In this document: piece by piece, positions 28,570 to 38,213 of the stretch
How positions within the stretch are numbered: position 1 is the stretch's first letter
How the letters are laid out: the number at the start of each line of letters is the position of its first letter
Assembly: GCF_036488675.1 (NCBI RefSeq)
Contig: NZ_CP133151.1
Span: forward strand, 372,001 to 436,000
From: Sinorhizobium chiapasense
GTDB taxonomy: Bacteria > Pseudomonadota > Alphaproteobacteria > Rhizobiales > Rhizobiaceae
Length of the DNA: 64,000 nt
Reading direction: 5' to 3'
Made by a program: the position numbers and the translations under genes
Notes under the pieces: model-generated
Told to the model about the DNA's origin: nothing
Databases searched by the model: none
What the model saw: the letters and a program-made list of their open reading frames with translations, nothing else

Positions 28570-29226
28570 CTATCGCTCGCCGTCATAGAAACGCAAAAGC
28601 GAAAGAGCGTTCTCAAAGTCTCCAGCCAACCTGTGCGCGGTGTCCTCGTCCCAGCCGTCCACTTCAGACAGCCACCGGGATAATTGGTCCGGATCGAGCT
28701 TACGCCGGTGCGAATGCGAGGCCACGATAAAGGCATACCAACGCCGTTGATCGGACGGATGACCCGCACCCGTTGATTTGTTGGCTGCTGCAGAGAAACG
28801 CCGCAGAGCCGATGCGACCTCCACGTTCACCCAATCGTCTAACCCCTGCTCTTCTTTAGTCGTTTTGATGCTGAAGCCGTGTCGAGCGGCAATTGGCTCC
28901 AAGAGATTGTGCAGAAACTCGTCAAGAACCGCATTGTACTGTGCGAAACTCAAGCGTCCGACATTGAGCGGCGTAATATTCGGAACGTAGTAGCCATCCG
29001 CTGTCCCCCAGAATGTGAGACCGGCTTCGGGATGGTGGGCGTTCTGCTCACACGTGAATAAAAGCACGTCCTCGTCAGTGAGGCCTGCGAGCCGCATCTC
29101 CTCCGAGCGCTCCAGGTCAACCGACCATGGTGCCACAGCACCCTCGATGAGCGCATTTCGTAGTGCCCCGCGTTGCTCACGATCACCATGCACAGACAGG
29201 TCCCGAAAAACTTCAATCTCTTTCAT
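28570..29226 (-). CDS. Hypothetical partner of the PIN-like protein
   Basis: This 218-residue acidic protein is not one I recognise. It has a central segment DEFLHNLLEPIAARHGFSI and a Trp-rich C-terminal half (DQRRWYAFIVASHSHRRK). No membrane segments or known motifs are seen. It precedes the PIN-like gene by six bases and is likely cotranscribed. It could be an antitoxin or regulator, but that is inference from position only. Confidence 0.6.
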   Translation of the reverse strand: MKEIEVFRDLSVHGDREQRGALRNALIEGAVAPWSVDLERSEEMRLAGLTDEDVLLFTCEQNAHHPEAGLTFWGTADGYYVPNITPLNVGRLSFAQYNAVLDEFLHNLLEPIAARHGFSIKTTKEEQGLDDWVNVEVASALRRFSAAANKSTGAGHPSDQRRWYAFIVASHSHRRKLDPDQLSRWLSEVDGWDEDTAHRLAGDFENALSLLRFYDGER

Positions 29227-29458
29227 AGCCTCGCCTCGCGACTATCAAATCTCGGCTCATGCTTTTCAGTAGGACTACGGCATCAACGGTGCAACTGGGC
29301 TTGGAAAATCGGACCGACTGAGAACTCTCGTTTGCTTAGCTCGTCTTCAAACTTCGCCTACGGATTCCAAGTTTGTGCTGTGAAGCTCTCATGACGGGCT
29401 CGGGTCGCTTTCCGCGGAAGCGAACGCCAGAGGCGAAAGCGCTTTAAAACACGCGCTG

Positions 29459-30049
29459 TCAGATTATTCCCCATGCCCGGAACCTCCCCCGCCCCGTCAT
29501 CTCTCTGAGCTCCAGCTCCAAAACAATTCGCCGCGCCGCCTGCGGCGTCACCTCGAGCGTCTTCACGACCATCCCGGCCGAAACGAGCGGTTTCGTCATG
29601 ACCAGCTCGATCAGTTCCGGCAATTTTGACGAGGTGCGCCGTCCAATGAGCTTCCGTTCCATCATCTGTCGCGCCAGTGCCAACCGGTCATGTTTCTTCA
29701 GCCCGATCTCGGCAGCCGCGCTCAGTCCCTGAGCGATCGCGAGCAACCGCATCTCGCGATCGCGATGCCGACGCCGATCGACGGGAATGCATTTCAGGCC
29801 GAAATTGATGGTGGTGAGATGCGCCGCGGTGGTGATGCCGGCCTGGCGCAGGAACGACGCCGCCAGCAGCCGGCCGAGCCAAGGCGCGTGTTGCAGCACG
29901 GAGAGCTCGTTCCAGGCATCGAGCGCAACGATCGCCTGCAGCACTGGCGGCAGGTCGCCAATCAGGGCGAGCACGCCGCGCCACTCCTCGAGACGTTCGT
30001 CCTCGTCCCAATCGAGATCGTAGACCAGTGGATTTTTTTCGGCCCGAGC
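29459..30049 (-). pseudogene. 5'-truncated DUF1612/HTH plasmid protein
   Basis: The frame encodes the C-terminal half of a protein common on rhizobial plasmids (DUF1612 with a C-terminal helix-turn-helix). Similarity begins at [18 protein letters not shown] near 30040 and goes on through the ATG-less region to [10 protein letters not shown]. About half of the normal protein is missing at the 5' end. The HTH ([19 protein letters not shown]) is intact. Confidence 0.65.
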
Positions 30050-30362
30050 CGGGCCGGGCGTTAGAGTTCCTCACTGCATATGATGCTTCAGGCCACGCCT
30101 GACTATCGATAGGTTTCCAGTATCTATATGTATTGCGCGTATACATTCGCAACCAGGCGGAGAATTATACATAATTCTATTATTGCAGGCTCCGACCTAA
30201 TGGGGACGAAGCCGTACAACGTACTTTCGGCTGTTTCCAACATCTACGAGACCAACAAACGGCACTTTTGGGACTTACAGGCACGGTGACGGCAGGCGAC
30301 TTGCCGGCTTAAAAAAATATCCCGTCGGTTAGACACGGATGGCGGTCGAGTTATGTTGAAAT

Positions 30363-30413
30363 TGGTTGCGAGGGTAGGATTTGAACCTGTGGTCTTGAGC
30401 GGAATCGAACCGC
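30363..30413 (-). other. Degenerate tRNA 3'-end scar
   Basis: On the minus strand 30396-30363 reads like the T-arm, acceptor and CCA of initiator tRNA-Met (GGTTCAAATCCT, then CTCGCAACCA). Just upstream is a second T-arm-like sequence (GCGGTTCGATTCCGC). No matching 5' acceptor strand is present, so no intact tRNA is encoded. Such scars mark former integration sites of mobile elements. Confidence 0.5.
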
Positions 30414-30547
30414 GGGCCCGCCGAACACGTCATGCTGTTGCCGTTGATACATTATGCGATCTGTTGAGCACGGAACGGGACCATACCCAAATACGCTGCG
30501 TCAAAGGCACTACGGCTGCTCTCGACCTCGCGACGGTCGTTGCCGTG

Positions 30548-30682
30548 CAGATAACTGAACGGTGGCAAGCGACACTGCTCCCTGACGCGCTGGAAGACTA
30601 TGTCACGCAGGACAACCCGGTTCGCGTCAATGCCGCCGACCCGCGAATTGCCACGGGTACTCTGAGACAGACGGCGCAATAG
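30548..30682 (+). mobile_element. Transposase N-terminal remnant (IS1182-like)
   Basis: The residues QITERWQATLLPDALEDYV followed by DNPVRV match the start of IS1182-type transposases. The similarity stops after about 30 residues, so only a 5' stub is left. Confidence 0.5.
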
Positions 30683-30949
30683 AAGGAAAATTGCGTGCGC
30701 GAAGGCCTATCCGGCCGCGCCGCGCCAACATGGCTAAGCGGCGATGCTAGCAGCGTGGCCTGATGAGTATCGCCGCATCGAAACCGCTGGATCAAGATCG
30801 AACATGGCTGCGCCCACGCCACCACCAAACGTGTGTCATGTGGAGGACGCATTGCCGAGAGGGCCTGAGACGCCGAAGCGGCAGACTACGCACTCGTCCC
30901 GTGGTCTCGCGCGACAGGACGCCGAGAACCGGCAGCCGTCGGTGATGGT

Positions 30950-31110
30950 ACGTCGTACTTCGACTGTCGAGTCATCTGTCTCTTGTCCTCGCTCCGCCAA
31001 CTGCGACAGCCTGAAGCGGGTCAGCTACTTGCGGGCGGTGCGCTCATTGACGCCCGAGGCCGCTGCTTTGACAACAGCGAGGACAAAGCCATTCCGATCA
31101 TTGTATAGTC
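30950..31110 (-). mobile_element. Possible transposase HTH remnant (IS481-like)
   Basis: The minus strand encodes AAASGVNERTARK, a stop, then LTRFRLSQLAERG, which resembles the N-terminal helix-turn-helix of IS481-type transposases. It is short and interrupted, so the call is tentative. No intact gene lies between 30.7 and 31.2 kb. Confidence 0.35.
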
Positions 31111-31202
31111 GCCTCGTCTACGTGGCCGGATTGGCTATCCCGTGAGAGCAGTTCGCCTCTTAACTGACCACAAACCCGAAGTTGCCGCACCGGTTCCAGG
31201 AA

Positions 31203-32162
31203 TCAGAACGTGAGTTTGAAGCCGGCCGATATCGTAAGGGCCTGGAGGTCCATGCCGGCCAAATTCTTGTAGATTCCTGTCGCGGTATCCTTCGACTTAT
31301 CCACCGTCATGTCGCCTTTCTCGCGAAAATACTTATCGAAATTGCCGGCCAGGAAGAGGTTGACGCGGTCAGTCACTTGATAATTGGCCTTGGCGCCGAA
31401 CGAGACGAAAGGCTCCGTACCGAATTCGCCTTTGCTATGCATTGTGCGCAGCCAGTGGTCGTCGATCTCACTTTCATCGATCCCGAGGCCACCGCGTAGC
31501 AGACCGGAGAGAGTCCAATCGCCGAGTCTAGTGATTACTTCGGCGCCGAGGAAAACCCCCGGATAACGCTGTTCGTAGCTGATGATGCCTTTGCCGGGCT
31601 CGAAAATTTCCTGGCTGTCTCGGAAGGCCCTACCGCTATAGATAAAGGTGCCGCCATAGGCGGTCCATTTCACGTCGGTGTACTTGAAGCCGCCGTGCAG
31701 GTTGATGGTTGTGGCATCGTTGATCCCAAAGTCGCGACCGGCTGCAATATCAAGATTGATGTAGCGATCAAGCGAGGTGTCGGGGCTTATGTCTCGTGAC
31801 GCCCAATCCCCCGGACCGAAGCCCGGCGAAAAACCATACCAATCATAATCCTCCATGTGGCTCTCGCCCGAGAGCCCGATCACAGAGTTGGCTGCGATGG
31901 TCCAGCTATTACCAAGCTCAGCCTTGAAGCCGGTCGTCAGAACTGGCGCATCGCTTTCCCAGATCAGTTTGCTGACATGATTGCCAGCTAAGTCGTAGAC
32001 AAGCTCGTTGGCCCTGAGCTGAGTGTAGCCGACACCACCAACAAGTACGAAGCTGCTGTCGGGCGCAGCATAGATCGTTTCGTCGGCCGCCACGGCGACT
32101 GTCGAAGTTGCGCAGAAAGCGCCGAAAACAAAAACTGGGAATGATGCCGTGAAGCGACGCAT
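31203..32162 (-). CDS. Omptin-family outer-membrane protease
   Basis: The 319-residue protein has a signal peptide (MRRFTASFPVFVFGAFCATSTVAVA) and the beta-barrel pattern of omptins, ending in the aromatic GFKLTF. The active-site pairs are kept: HMEDYDW for the first aspartate pair and IDDHWLRT for the Asp-His pair. Omptins cleave between basic residues at the cell surface, for example host defence peptides. The start at 32162 is chosen for the signal peptide. A longer frame from an ATG at 32369 has a stronger ribosome site (AGGAAAGGG), and would add 69 residues before the signal. It stands alone among relics. Confidence 0.72.
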   Translation of the reverse strand: MRRFTASFPVFVFGAFCATSTVAVAADETIYAAPDSSFVLVGGVGYTQLRANELVYDLAGNHVSKLIWESDAPVLTTGFKAELGNSWTIAANSVIGLSGESHMEDYDWYGFSPGFGPGDWASRDISPDTSLDRYINLDIAAGRDFGINDATTINLHGGFKYTDVKWTAYGGTFIYSGRAFRDSQEIFEPGKGIISYEQRYPGVFLGAEVITRLGDWTLSGLLRGGLGIDESEIDDHWLRTMHSKGEFGTEPFVSFGAKANYQVTDRVNLFLAGNFDKYFREKGDMTVDKSKDTATGIYKNLAGMDLQALTISAGFKLTF

Positions 32163-32369
32163 TACGCGGGCCGTGCCTGCCGCAGGCTCCGCTGAACTTT
32201 TTGCTTGGCTAAGCGACGTCGCTGCAGCATTGCGTTGCGAGCTGCCGGCCAGTTGGAGCAATTCGTCATATGGATGCTGTTGCGTGGCATCGCACAGTAA
32301 TGAGCTTGCAAAGTTCGACGCATTCCGTCCGTAATCTTCTTGCCGATGAATCCTGATGTGAAGTGTCAT

Positions 32370-33720
32370 TTGACCCTTTCCTGAAGATCGACCAGATAAG
32401 CCGTTAGTGAATGAGCACTGCCCCCACCACAAAGACGGTACAGTCACGCCGGCACAGCTAGCGTCGGGGGTTACATCGGCTAACGCCGTCGTCGCGGCGA
32501 CCACCGTATGCTGGCGAGCCGTTCCTCATCCAAAGGCAGCGCGTTTGCGGAATGGCAAGCAAGCATTGTGCCGATGGGAACATTGTTGCAGATCAACTGG
32601 ATCGCACCCATGGCATCTTGTGCGATGTCTGACAGTTGTCGAAGTTCTAACAACGCGTGTAACCGGCAGAGCGTGCGCTTTGTCGTCTCCCGCCCAGTAT
32701 GAAGCTGGAGCCACCGCTGTCAGCGACACTGTAGGCTCCTGAGCACGATGACGAAGTGAATATTGAACATGGCGCACCTCCGCCATCTTCCTCGTGCGGT
32801 GCGTTCCAAAGACCCGAAAGAGGCACGTAGCAAGAACGTGAACCCCTGAGCCAACCAGGAGGCCTCCCCTATGGGTCAATACGGTCAGGTGGCCTGCCAT
32901 CATTCCAGGACAGGACAACTGATAAAGAAGGTGTCGCCGGTCTGGCGTCTGACGACCGTACTATCCGACACTGTTCTGTCGCCTTTGTTGGTCCGCGATA
33001 CCGGCCTATTTCGCCGAGCTCTTGTCTGGCCTCAGGCTAATCCGCTGAAATTCAATCACAGTTTTTTCTTCTGCTGGGTCGGCCAAGTTGGCACGAGTTT
33101 TGAAACGCCTTCGTTGCGAGCCGGAGCCGCCGACCTTCATTTCGTGGATGACACCGCGATCGATGGAAAAAGAACTGAAGTCGCGCAAGGAGATCATCAC
33201 AGGCGGGTTCGACCTTCATGAGGAGACGGGCTGGACCAGACGGCGCTTCAATCCAGCATTCCGATATCTGCTACCTCTGTTTCCAGAAGGTCGGGCACGG
33301 CAGGTGCTCAAACCTGACTACCCCGTTTTGGGAGTGCTTCTCGATGCTGAGGACCGTGCAGCGCTACGGCGCTGGATTTCCAGAGCCGAGCGGCGAGTCG
33401 ACTGAGAAGGTCTTGTGCAGGGTGCTGTTGCCCTGGCGCGTTGTCGACAATGAAGGACTGCGGGCGCGTCAGCAGTAACGGAACAGAACGCTTCGCCGCG
33501 CGAGGTGCATTTCTTTCAGTTGGCACAGGGGGATACTTGGCAACATTTTCTATAAGAAAATTGTGGCAATTACGCCGAATGCGCGCAAAGGGGCAGTTCG
33601 AATTGGCGGTCAGTCGAAAATTTTCCTGTTGGCCCGGCGCATTTCTGTCAACTAAATGTTGATATCGTCAAGATTGCTCCCTATAAATATACGTAATCTT
33701 GTATATGAAGTTGGATTTGT
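32370..33720. other. Long region without a supported gene
   Basis: Only short overlapping frames are present, and I could not match them to a family. The base content and lack of ribosome sites suggest decayed sequence. AT-rich sequence just before 33724 (around 33650-33720) probably holds the promoter of the HTH gene. Confidence 0.45.
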
Positions 33721-33723
33721 TCG

Positions 33724-34038
33724 ATGACCCAGCTAGCCTACGACAGCATTTTCGATGCGATCGCGGACGATCCGGCAGAAGCTGCCGATTTGCAATTCCG
33801 CGCCGATCTGATGATCACGTTGCGGAAAATCTTCGAGGACCGCGGTTGGAGACAAGCAGAAATCGCCGCTGCGCTCGATGTCCCGCAGCCCCGAGTGAGT
33901 GAACTCATGCGCGGTAAAATTGACCTGTTTTCGGCCGACAAACTGATAGGCTTGTTGGCCAAAGTGAACGTAAGGCTGAGGCCGTCCTACGCCGCTGATG
34001 ACCACCGAGTGACTTGCGAAGTAGTGCAGGCCGCTTAG
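33724..34038 (+). CDS. XRE/HigA-type HTH protein (antitoxin-like)
   Basis: The 104-residue protein has an N-terminal acidic part and a helix-turn-helix (WRQAEIAAALDVPQPRVSELMRG). It is of the type found as antitoxin to RelE/HigB toxins and should repress its own promoter in the AT-rich stretch upstream. It converges on the toxin-like gene at 34035 and overlaps it by four bases tail to tail, which is unusual for a toxin-antitoxin pair. Confidence 0.8.
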   Translation: MTQLAYDSIFDAIADDPAEAADLQFRADLMITLRKIFEDRGWRQAEIAAALDVPQPRVSELMRGKIDLFSADKLIGLLAKVNVRLRPSYAADDHRVTCEVVQAA

Positions 34039-34048
34039 CGGCCTGCAC
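34024..34048. terminator. Hairpin at the convergent gene ends
   Basis: A perfect 11-base inverted repeat (GTGCAGGCCGC / GCGGCCTGCAC) has a three-base TTA loop. The stop codons of both convergent genes lie in or at the loop, TAG on the plus strand and TAA on the minus strand. Each side codes for the last residues of one protein. There is no long T-run, so it may act as an mRNA-stabilising or weak bidirectional terminator hairpin. Confidence 0.7.
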
Positions 34049-34388
34049 CCTTGTTCTCCTTGATCTGCCTAAGCATTTCCTTATAGCGCTCGCTCGCCGT
34101 GTTCATCGCTTTCTTATCGACGCCATTCGTCGTCTTCGTAAAAGCGTGGAGTAAGTAGACGGTATCCTCGAATTTTGCGCAGTAGACCGCCCTATACGCT
34201 GGGCTTCCATTTTCGATCAGTTCAATTGCTCCCGGCCCAACACTTTTCTGGATGTGTTTGTAGGCTGAGAATGGCACTCCCCCGTGCTGAACGGCAGTTA
34301 GATCCAAACCGAACTGTCTTTGAATTTCCTTGGGCAACGCCCTAAAATCTTTGGCCGCCGCTTCATTCACAAATCGAAACTTCTTCAT
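34035..34388 (-). CDS. RelE/HigB (Gp49-like) toxin-type protein
   Basis: The 117-residue basic protein matches the Gp49/RelE-HigB toxin type: RALPKEIQRQFGLDL near the start, YRAVYCAKFEDTVYLLHAFTK in the middle and a C-terminal basic helix. Such proteins cleave mRNA at the ribosome. Its likely antitoxin, the HTH protein at 33724, is convergent instead of in the same operon, so the two need separate promoters. Confidence 0.8.
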   Translation of the reverse strand: MKKFRFVNEAAAKDFRALPKEIQRQFGLDLTAVQHGGVPFSAYKHIQKSVGPGAIELIENGSPAYRAVYCAKFEDTVYLLHAFTKTTNGVDKKAMNTASERYKEMLRQIKENKGAGR

Positions 34389-34566
34389 AAAACCTCATTC
34401 AATCACTTTTCTCCTTTTATCCGCCCTGGGCGAGGTTAATCACTTATCGGACGTTCCCGAGATCGTAGCCGATCCGTTTGAATATAGTACACGCCATAGA
34501 TGTATTCAATTTCTGTCGGTGATAGCGAATGTAACTGAACAGCGGCAATGAGCCGGTCTTCGTCAT

Positions 34567-34745
34567 TTACCTTCCGCGGCTTCGCGTCGCCATGTCTGCA
34601 ACCGTGTCCTTACCGATGGCGAGATCACGGACGATCCACCGATAGCTACGGCCTTCTTCAACAAAGGCTCGTACCTTCGGAGCTGGCCGGTCCGATGCGG
34701 TCTTTGTCCGGGCTGGCGTCCCCGTTTTTTCCAACGCGATTTGGC
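34567..34745 (-). pseudogene. C-terminal remnant of a serine recombinase-like protein
   Basis: The minus strand reads DRPAPKVRAFVEEGRSYRWI, VRDLAIGKDTVA and a stop at 34567. This is like the C-terminal helix-turn-helix of resolvase/invertase recombinases. No catalytic N-terminal domain is present. The flanking bases from 34389 to 34566 and from 34746 to 34849 contain no gene I can support. Confidence 0.45.
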
Positions 34746-34849
34746 AACCCCCAGCTAGAATTCACGCGTTGGCTGAGAATGGCGGCCCGCGTATAAGTTA
34801 GCACCACCGCGTTTTCGGAGCCGGCTTCAAAGGCATCCTCGGCATTCAT

Positions 34850-35194
34850 TCAAGTGGAAGATTTTGCATCCGAAAGGACGCACGTTTCGTGCCAGTAGGC
34901 AAAGGCGATGCGACTATCGCGGACAGCAAAAGCGCCACATCCTCGCCGGCCCGATGGATCGCGCCATTCGAGTACTACGCTAGCACCTATTTCGTATATC
35001 ACCGCTGGAATGCAGGTCATTCCCGCCACCGCGAAATCCCGCTCAAACATTTTTTGGATTGCAGAGCGACCTTCGACGCAATGCTGCCTTGCCGGAAGGT
35101 GAAGAGCGTCTTCACGGTACAGTTCTGCAACGGCGACCGCGTCACACCTATTGAAGCGTCTAACCCACTCTTCGACCAGCTCCCGCGACTCCAT
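34850..35194 (-). CDS. SnoaL/NTF2-like small protein
   Basis: The 114-residue protein fits the NTF2/SnoaL-like fold: an N-terminal helix ELVEEWVRRFNRCDAVAVAELY, then YREDALHLP, GRSAIQKMFERDF and a C-terminal strand pattern. Members act as isomerases, hydrolases or binding proteins; the function here is unknown. The start at 35194 is preceded by AAGGAAC. It lies just downstream of a cysQ remnant behind nodQ and may be read from the nod operon. Confidence 0.65.
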   Translation of the reverse strand: MESRELVEEWVRRFNRCDAVAVAELYREDALHLPARQHCVEGRSAIQKMFERDFAVAGMTCIPAVIYEIGASVVLEWRDPSGRRGCGAFAVRDSRIAFAYWHETCVLSDAKSST

Positions 35195-35214
35195 CAGGAT
35201 GTTCCTTTCGTCGG

Positions 35215-35412
35215 CCAGTATCATCGGAGCACGCCCTGAACTACGGCTCCGTGACAGTGATAGGAGCACTCGAAACGCCGTCGTCATTTCTTCAAAGACG
35301 ATGGCCCACCTCGCCCTTGCAAGACACCTTGGTACGGGCATCATAGACACCGAGGATCGCCTCGCCGGCATCGATGGCGATGCGTTCGAGCACCTCGCAC
35401 AAGGACGTCATT
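35215..35412 (-). pseudogene. cysQ: Remnant of a cysQ-like gene after nodQ
   Basis: An ATG overlapping the nodQ stop begins [20 protein letters not shown] and runs about 40 codons to a stop. This matches the N terminus of CysQ (3',5'-bisphosphate nucleotidase), which clears the by-product of sulfation. Pieces in other frames (PITVTEP, then APMILAD) fit the next CysQ segment (PVTEAD). The rest is absent. I judge it a frameshifted, truncated relic; the similarity is short. Confidence 0.5.
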
Positions 35413-37309
35413 TCTCCTCCATCATCTGGTCGAGATATTCCTCGATCTTGAGGGCCAGCGAGATCGGCTCGTGGCTGACCGTATGAAGGTGAAGTTCCGG
35501 ATTTTCGGGCGCCTCATAGGGCGAAGAAATGCCGGTGAAATTCGCAATCTTGCCCGCCAGCGCCTTTTCATAAAGGCCCTTGGGGTCGCGTCGCGCGCAT
35601 TCTTCCAGGGGCGTATCGACGAATATCTCGATGAACTCGCCCTTCTCCATCAGTTCGCGCGCCATGCGCCGTTCGTCGCGGAACGGAGAAATGAAGGACA
35701 CAAGCACGATCAGGCCGGCATCGGCCATCAGCTTCGCCACTTCCGCCACGCGCCGAATGTTTTCCACCCGGTCCTCGTCGGTGAAGCCAAGGTCTCGGTT
35801 AAGACCGTGGCGCACATTGTCGCCGTCGAGCAGATAGGTATGTTTGCCCCGCGCATGCAGAACCTTGTCGAGAGCATTGGCGATCGTCGACTTTCCGGAA
35901 CCGGAGAGCCCGGTGAACCAAAGGACGGCGGGTCGCTGGTTCTTAATCGCGCTCCGTGCGCCCTTGTTGACGTCGGTCGCCTGCCAATGGACGTTGTCGG
36001 CGCGACGCAGCGGGAAATCGATCATCCCCGCACCGACCGTCGCATTGGAAATCCGGTCGACGATTATGAAGTTGCCCGTCGTCCGATCATCCTTGTATGC
36101 GTCGAAGACGATCGGCGCCTGGGTCGAGATATTGCAGACGCCGATTTCGTTCATCTGCAGCGACTTCGCCGCCTCGCGCGCGAAGCTGTTGATGTTGACC
36201 TGGTGCTTCAGCGCGGTAACGGTCGCATTCACGCTGTCCGTCTCCGTGCGCAGGATATAGCTTCGCCCGGGGATCATCGGGCTCGGATCGAACCAGATCA
36301 TGTGCGCCTGGAACTGGTCAGCGACGAAGGGTCTGGCCCCCGGCGCGGCCAACATGTTGCCGCGGGAAGCCTCGACCTCGTCCGAAAGCACCAGCGTGAC
36401 CGCTTCGCCTTCCACCGCCTTCCGCACTTCGCCGTCATAGGTGACGATGCTCTTGATCGAGGTACGCTGCCCCGATTTGGCGACGATCACCTGGTCACCG
36501 ACCGAAATCTTGCCGGACGCAATCTGCCCCGCATATCCCCGGAAGTTCGCGTCTGGCCGCATGACCAGTTGAACAGGAAAGCGGAACGGCTTCTGTGCCT
36601 CCTGGCGATCGAAATCGATCGTTTCGAGATATTCGAGAAGGGCGGCACCCTGGTACCAGGGCGTCTTCTCCGAATTCGCGATGACGTTGTCGCCAAAGCG
36701 TGCCGAGATGGGTATCGGCTTGACGGTTTGAAAGCCAAGCTCGCGCGCAAAGCGCAGATAGTCTTCCGCGATCCTCTCGAAGACCGTCTGGCTGTAGCCG
36801 ACGAGGTCGATCTTGTTCACTGCCAGCACGACATGGCGGATGCCGAGCAGCGACGCAATGTAGGAGTGGCGTCGTGTTTGCGGGAGAACCCCCTGACGGC
36901 TGTCGATGAGGAGCACCGCGAGAGCCGCGGTCGAGGCCCCGGTAACCATGTTGCGCGTATATTCTTCGTGCCCGGGAGTGTCCGCGACGATGAACTTGCG
37001 CTTCGAGGTCGAGAAATAACGATAGGCCACATCGATGGTGATGCCCTGTTCGCGCTCGGCCTCGAGGCCGTCCAACAGAAGGGCGAGATCGATGTCGTCG
37101 CCATTCGCGCTGCGCTGCGCGCCGACGCGCCCCAGATTGGCAAGCTGGTCCTCATAGACCAGCTTCGCATCGAAAAGCAGCCTGCCGATCAATGTCGACT
37201 TGCCGTCATCCACCGAACCGCAGGTTATAAATCGAAGGATCGACTTGTTGTCCTGATCGGCCAGGTGCGCCGCAATATCGAGCGGCGCAAGAGAAGGAAG
37301 ATAGGACAT
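35408..37309 (-). CDS. nodQ: NodQ, ATP sulfurylase large subunit fused to APS kinase
   Basis: NodQ (633 residues) makes PAPS for Nod-factor sulfation. The N-terminal GTPase part (CysN-like) has GSVDDGKST near 30, DTPGHEEY near 110 and NKID near 165. The C-terminal APS kinase part (CysC-like) starts near 440 with GLSGSGKST and has [10 protein letters not shown]. It overlaps nodP by one base at the nodP stop. It is last intact in the nodH-P-Q group of the nod operon, and the product feeds NodH. Confidence 0.95.
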   Translation of the reverse strand: MSYLPSLAPLDIAAHLADQDNKSILRFITCGSVDDGKSTLIGRLLFDAKLVYEDQLANLGRVGAQRSANGDDIDLALLLDGLEAEREQGITIDVAYRYFSTSKRKFIVADTPGHEEYTRNMVTGASTAALAVLLIDSRQGVLPQTRRHSYIASLLGIRHVVLAVNKIDLVGYSQTVFERIAEDYLRFARELGFQTVKPIPISARFGDNVIANSEKTPWYQGAALLEYLETIDFDRQEAQKPFRFPVQLVMRPDANFRGYAGQIASGKISVGDQVIVAKSGQRTSIKSIVTYDGEVRKAVEGEAVTLVLSDEVEASRGNMLAAPGARPFVADQFQAHMIWFDPSPMIPGRSYILRTETDSVNATVTALKHQVNINSFAREAAKSLQMNEIGVCNISTQAPIVFDAYKDDRTTGNFIIVDRISNATVGAGMIDFPLRRADNVHWQATDVNKGARSAIKNQRPAVLWFTGLSGSGKSTIANALDKVLHARGKHTYLLDGDNVRHGLNRDLGFTDEDRVENIRRVAEVAKLMADAGLIVLVSFISPFRDERRMARELMEKGEFIEIFVDTPLEECARRDPKGLYEKALAGKIANFTGISSPYEAPENPELHLHTVSHEPISLALKIEEYLDQMMEEK

Positions 37310-38208
37310 CAGAAGTAGCCCTCCCGCTTCTTTTTCTCCATGGCACCGGCCTCGTCCCGGTCTATGAGACGGCTCTGTCGCTCGGAGGTCCGTGTCGTCA
37401 GCATTTCGCGCAATATGTCGGCGACGGTCGCAGCTTCCGACTCGATCGCGCCCGTCAGCGGATAGCAGCCGAGCGTGCGGAAGCGCACAAGCCGTTCGCT
37501 CACGCTTTCCTCCGGCTGAAGAGGCATGCGATCGTCGTCGACCATGATCAGCATGCCATCACGCTCAACGACCGGGCGTTTCGCCGCAAAATAAAGCGGC
37601 ACGATCGGTACGTCCTCCGTCATGATGTATTGCCAGATGTCGAATTCGGTCCAATTCGAAAGCGGAAACACCCGCATCGTCTCGCCCGGACGAATGCGCG
37701 TATTGTAGGTTTTCCAAAGCTCGGGACGTTGGTGTTTCGGATCCCAACCGTGCTGGCCATTGCGGATCGAAAATATGCGTTCCTTGGCGCGCGACTTCTC
37801 CTCGTCGCGCCGGGCACCGGCAAGCGCCGCGTCAAATCCATACCTGTCGAGCGCCTGCCGCAAGGCAACCGTCTTCATGACGTGCGTGTGGACATTCGAC
37901 CCGTGCGAAAATGGCCCGATGCCCTGGTCCAGGCCGTCCTGATTGATGTGGACCAGCAGATCGAAGCCGCGCTCCTTCGCCATCCTGTCGCGGAATTCGA
38001 TCATTTCGCGAAACTTCCATGTGGTGTCCACATGGAGGAAAGGGAAAGGTGGCTTCGATGGAAAAAACGCCTTCATCGCCAGATGCAACAGGACGGAAGA
38101 GTCTTTTCCAATGGAGTAGAGTACAACCGGATTTGAAAAGGTTGCAACAACTTCGCGAATGGCGTGAATTGCTTCAGCTTCAAGTCGCCGAAGATGGGAA
38201 AGAGACAT
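37309..38208 (-). CDS. nodP: NodP, sulfate adenylyltransferase small subunit
   Basis: NodP (299 residues, CysD-like) forms APS from ATP and sulfate together with the NodQ GTPase part. The PP-loop motif SIGKDSSV lies near residue 33, and [14 protein letters not shown] is typical of CysD. It starts six bases after nodH and is directly followed by nodQ. Nod-factor sulfation is the role suggested by context; some supply to general sulfur assimilation is possible. Confidence 0.95.
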   Translation of the reverse strand: MSLSHLRRLEAEAIHAIREVVATFSNPVVLYSIGKDSSVLLHLAMKAFFPSKPPFPFLHVDTTWKFREMIEFRDRMAKERGFDLLVHINQDGLDQGIGPFSHGSNVHTHVMKTVALRQALDRYGFDAALAGARRDEEKSRAKERIFSIRNGQHGWDPKHQRPELWKTYNTRIRPGETMRVFPLSNWTEFDIWQYIMTEDVPIVPLYFAAKRPVVERDGMLIMVDDDRMPLQPEESVSERLVRFRTLGCYPLTGAIESEAATVADILREMLTTRTSERQSRLIDRDEAGAMEKKKREGYF

Positions 38209-38213
38209 ATCAC

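Noticed and set aside
33006..33405. Two short opposing frames around 33.2 kb
   Set aside because: One looked faintly like a nucleoid-associated protein start (SIDRGVIHEMK), but the similarity is too short to support.
35471..37318. 615-residue open frame antisense to nodQ
   Set aside because: The minus-strand frame encodes all NodQ motifs; the plus-strand frame is rich in Arg, His and Asp as expected for a shadow.
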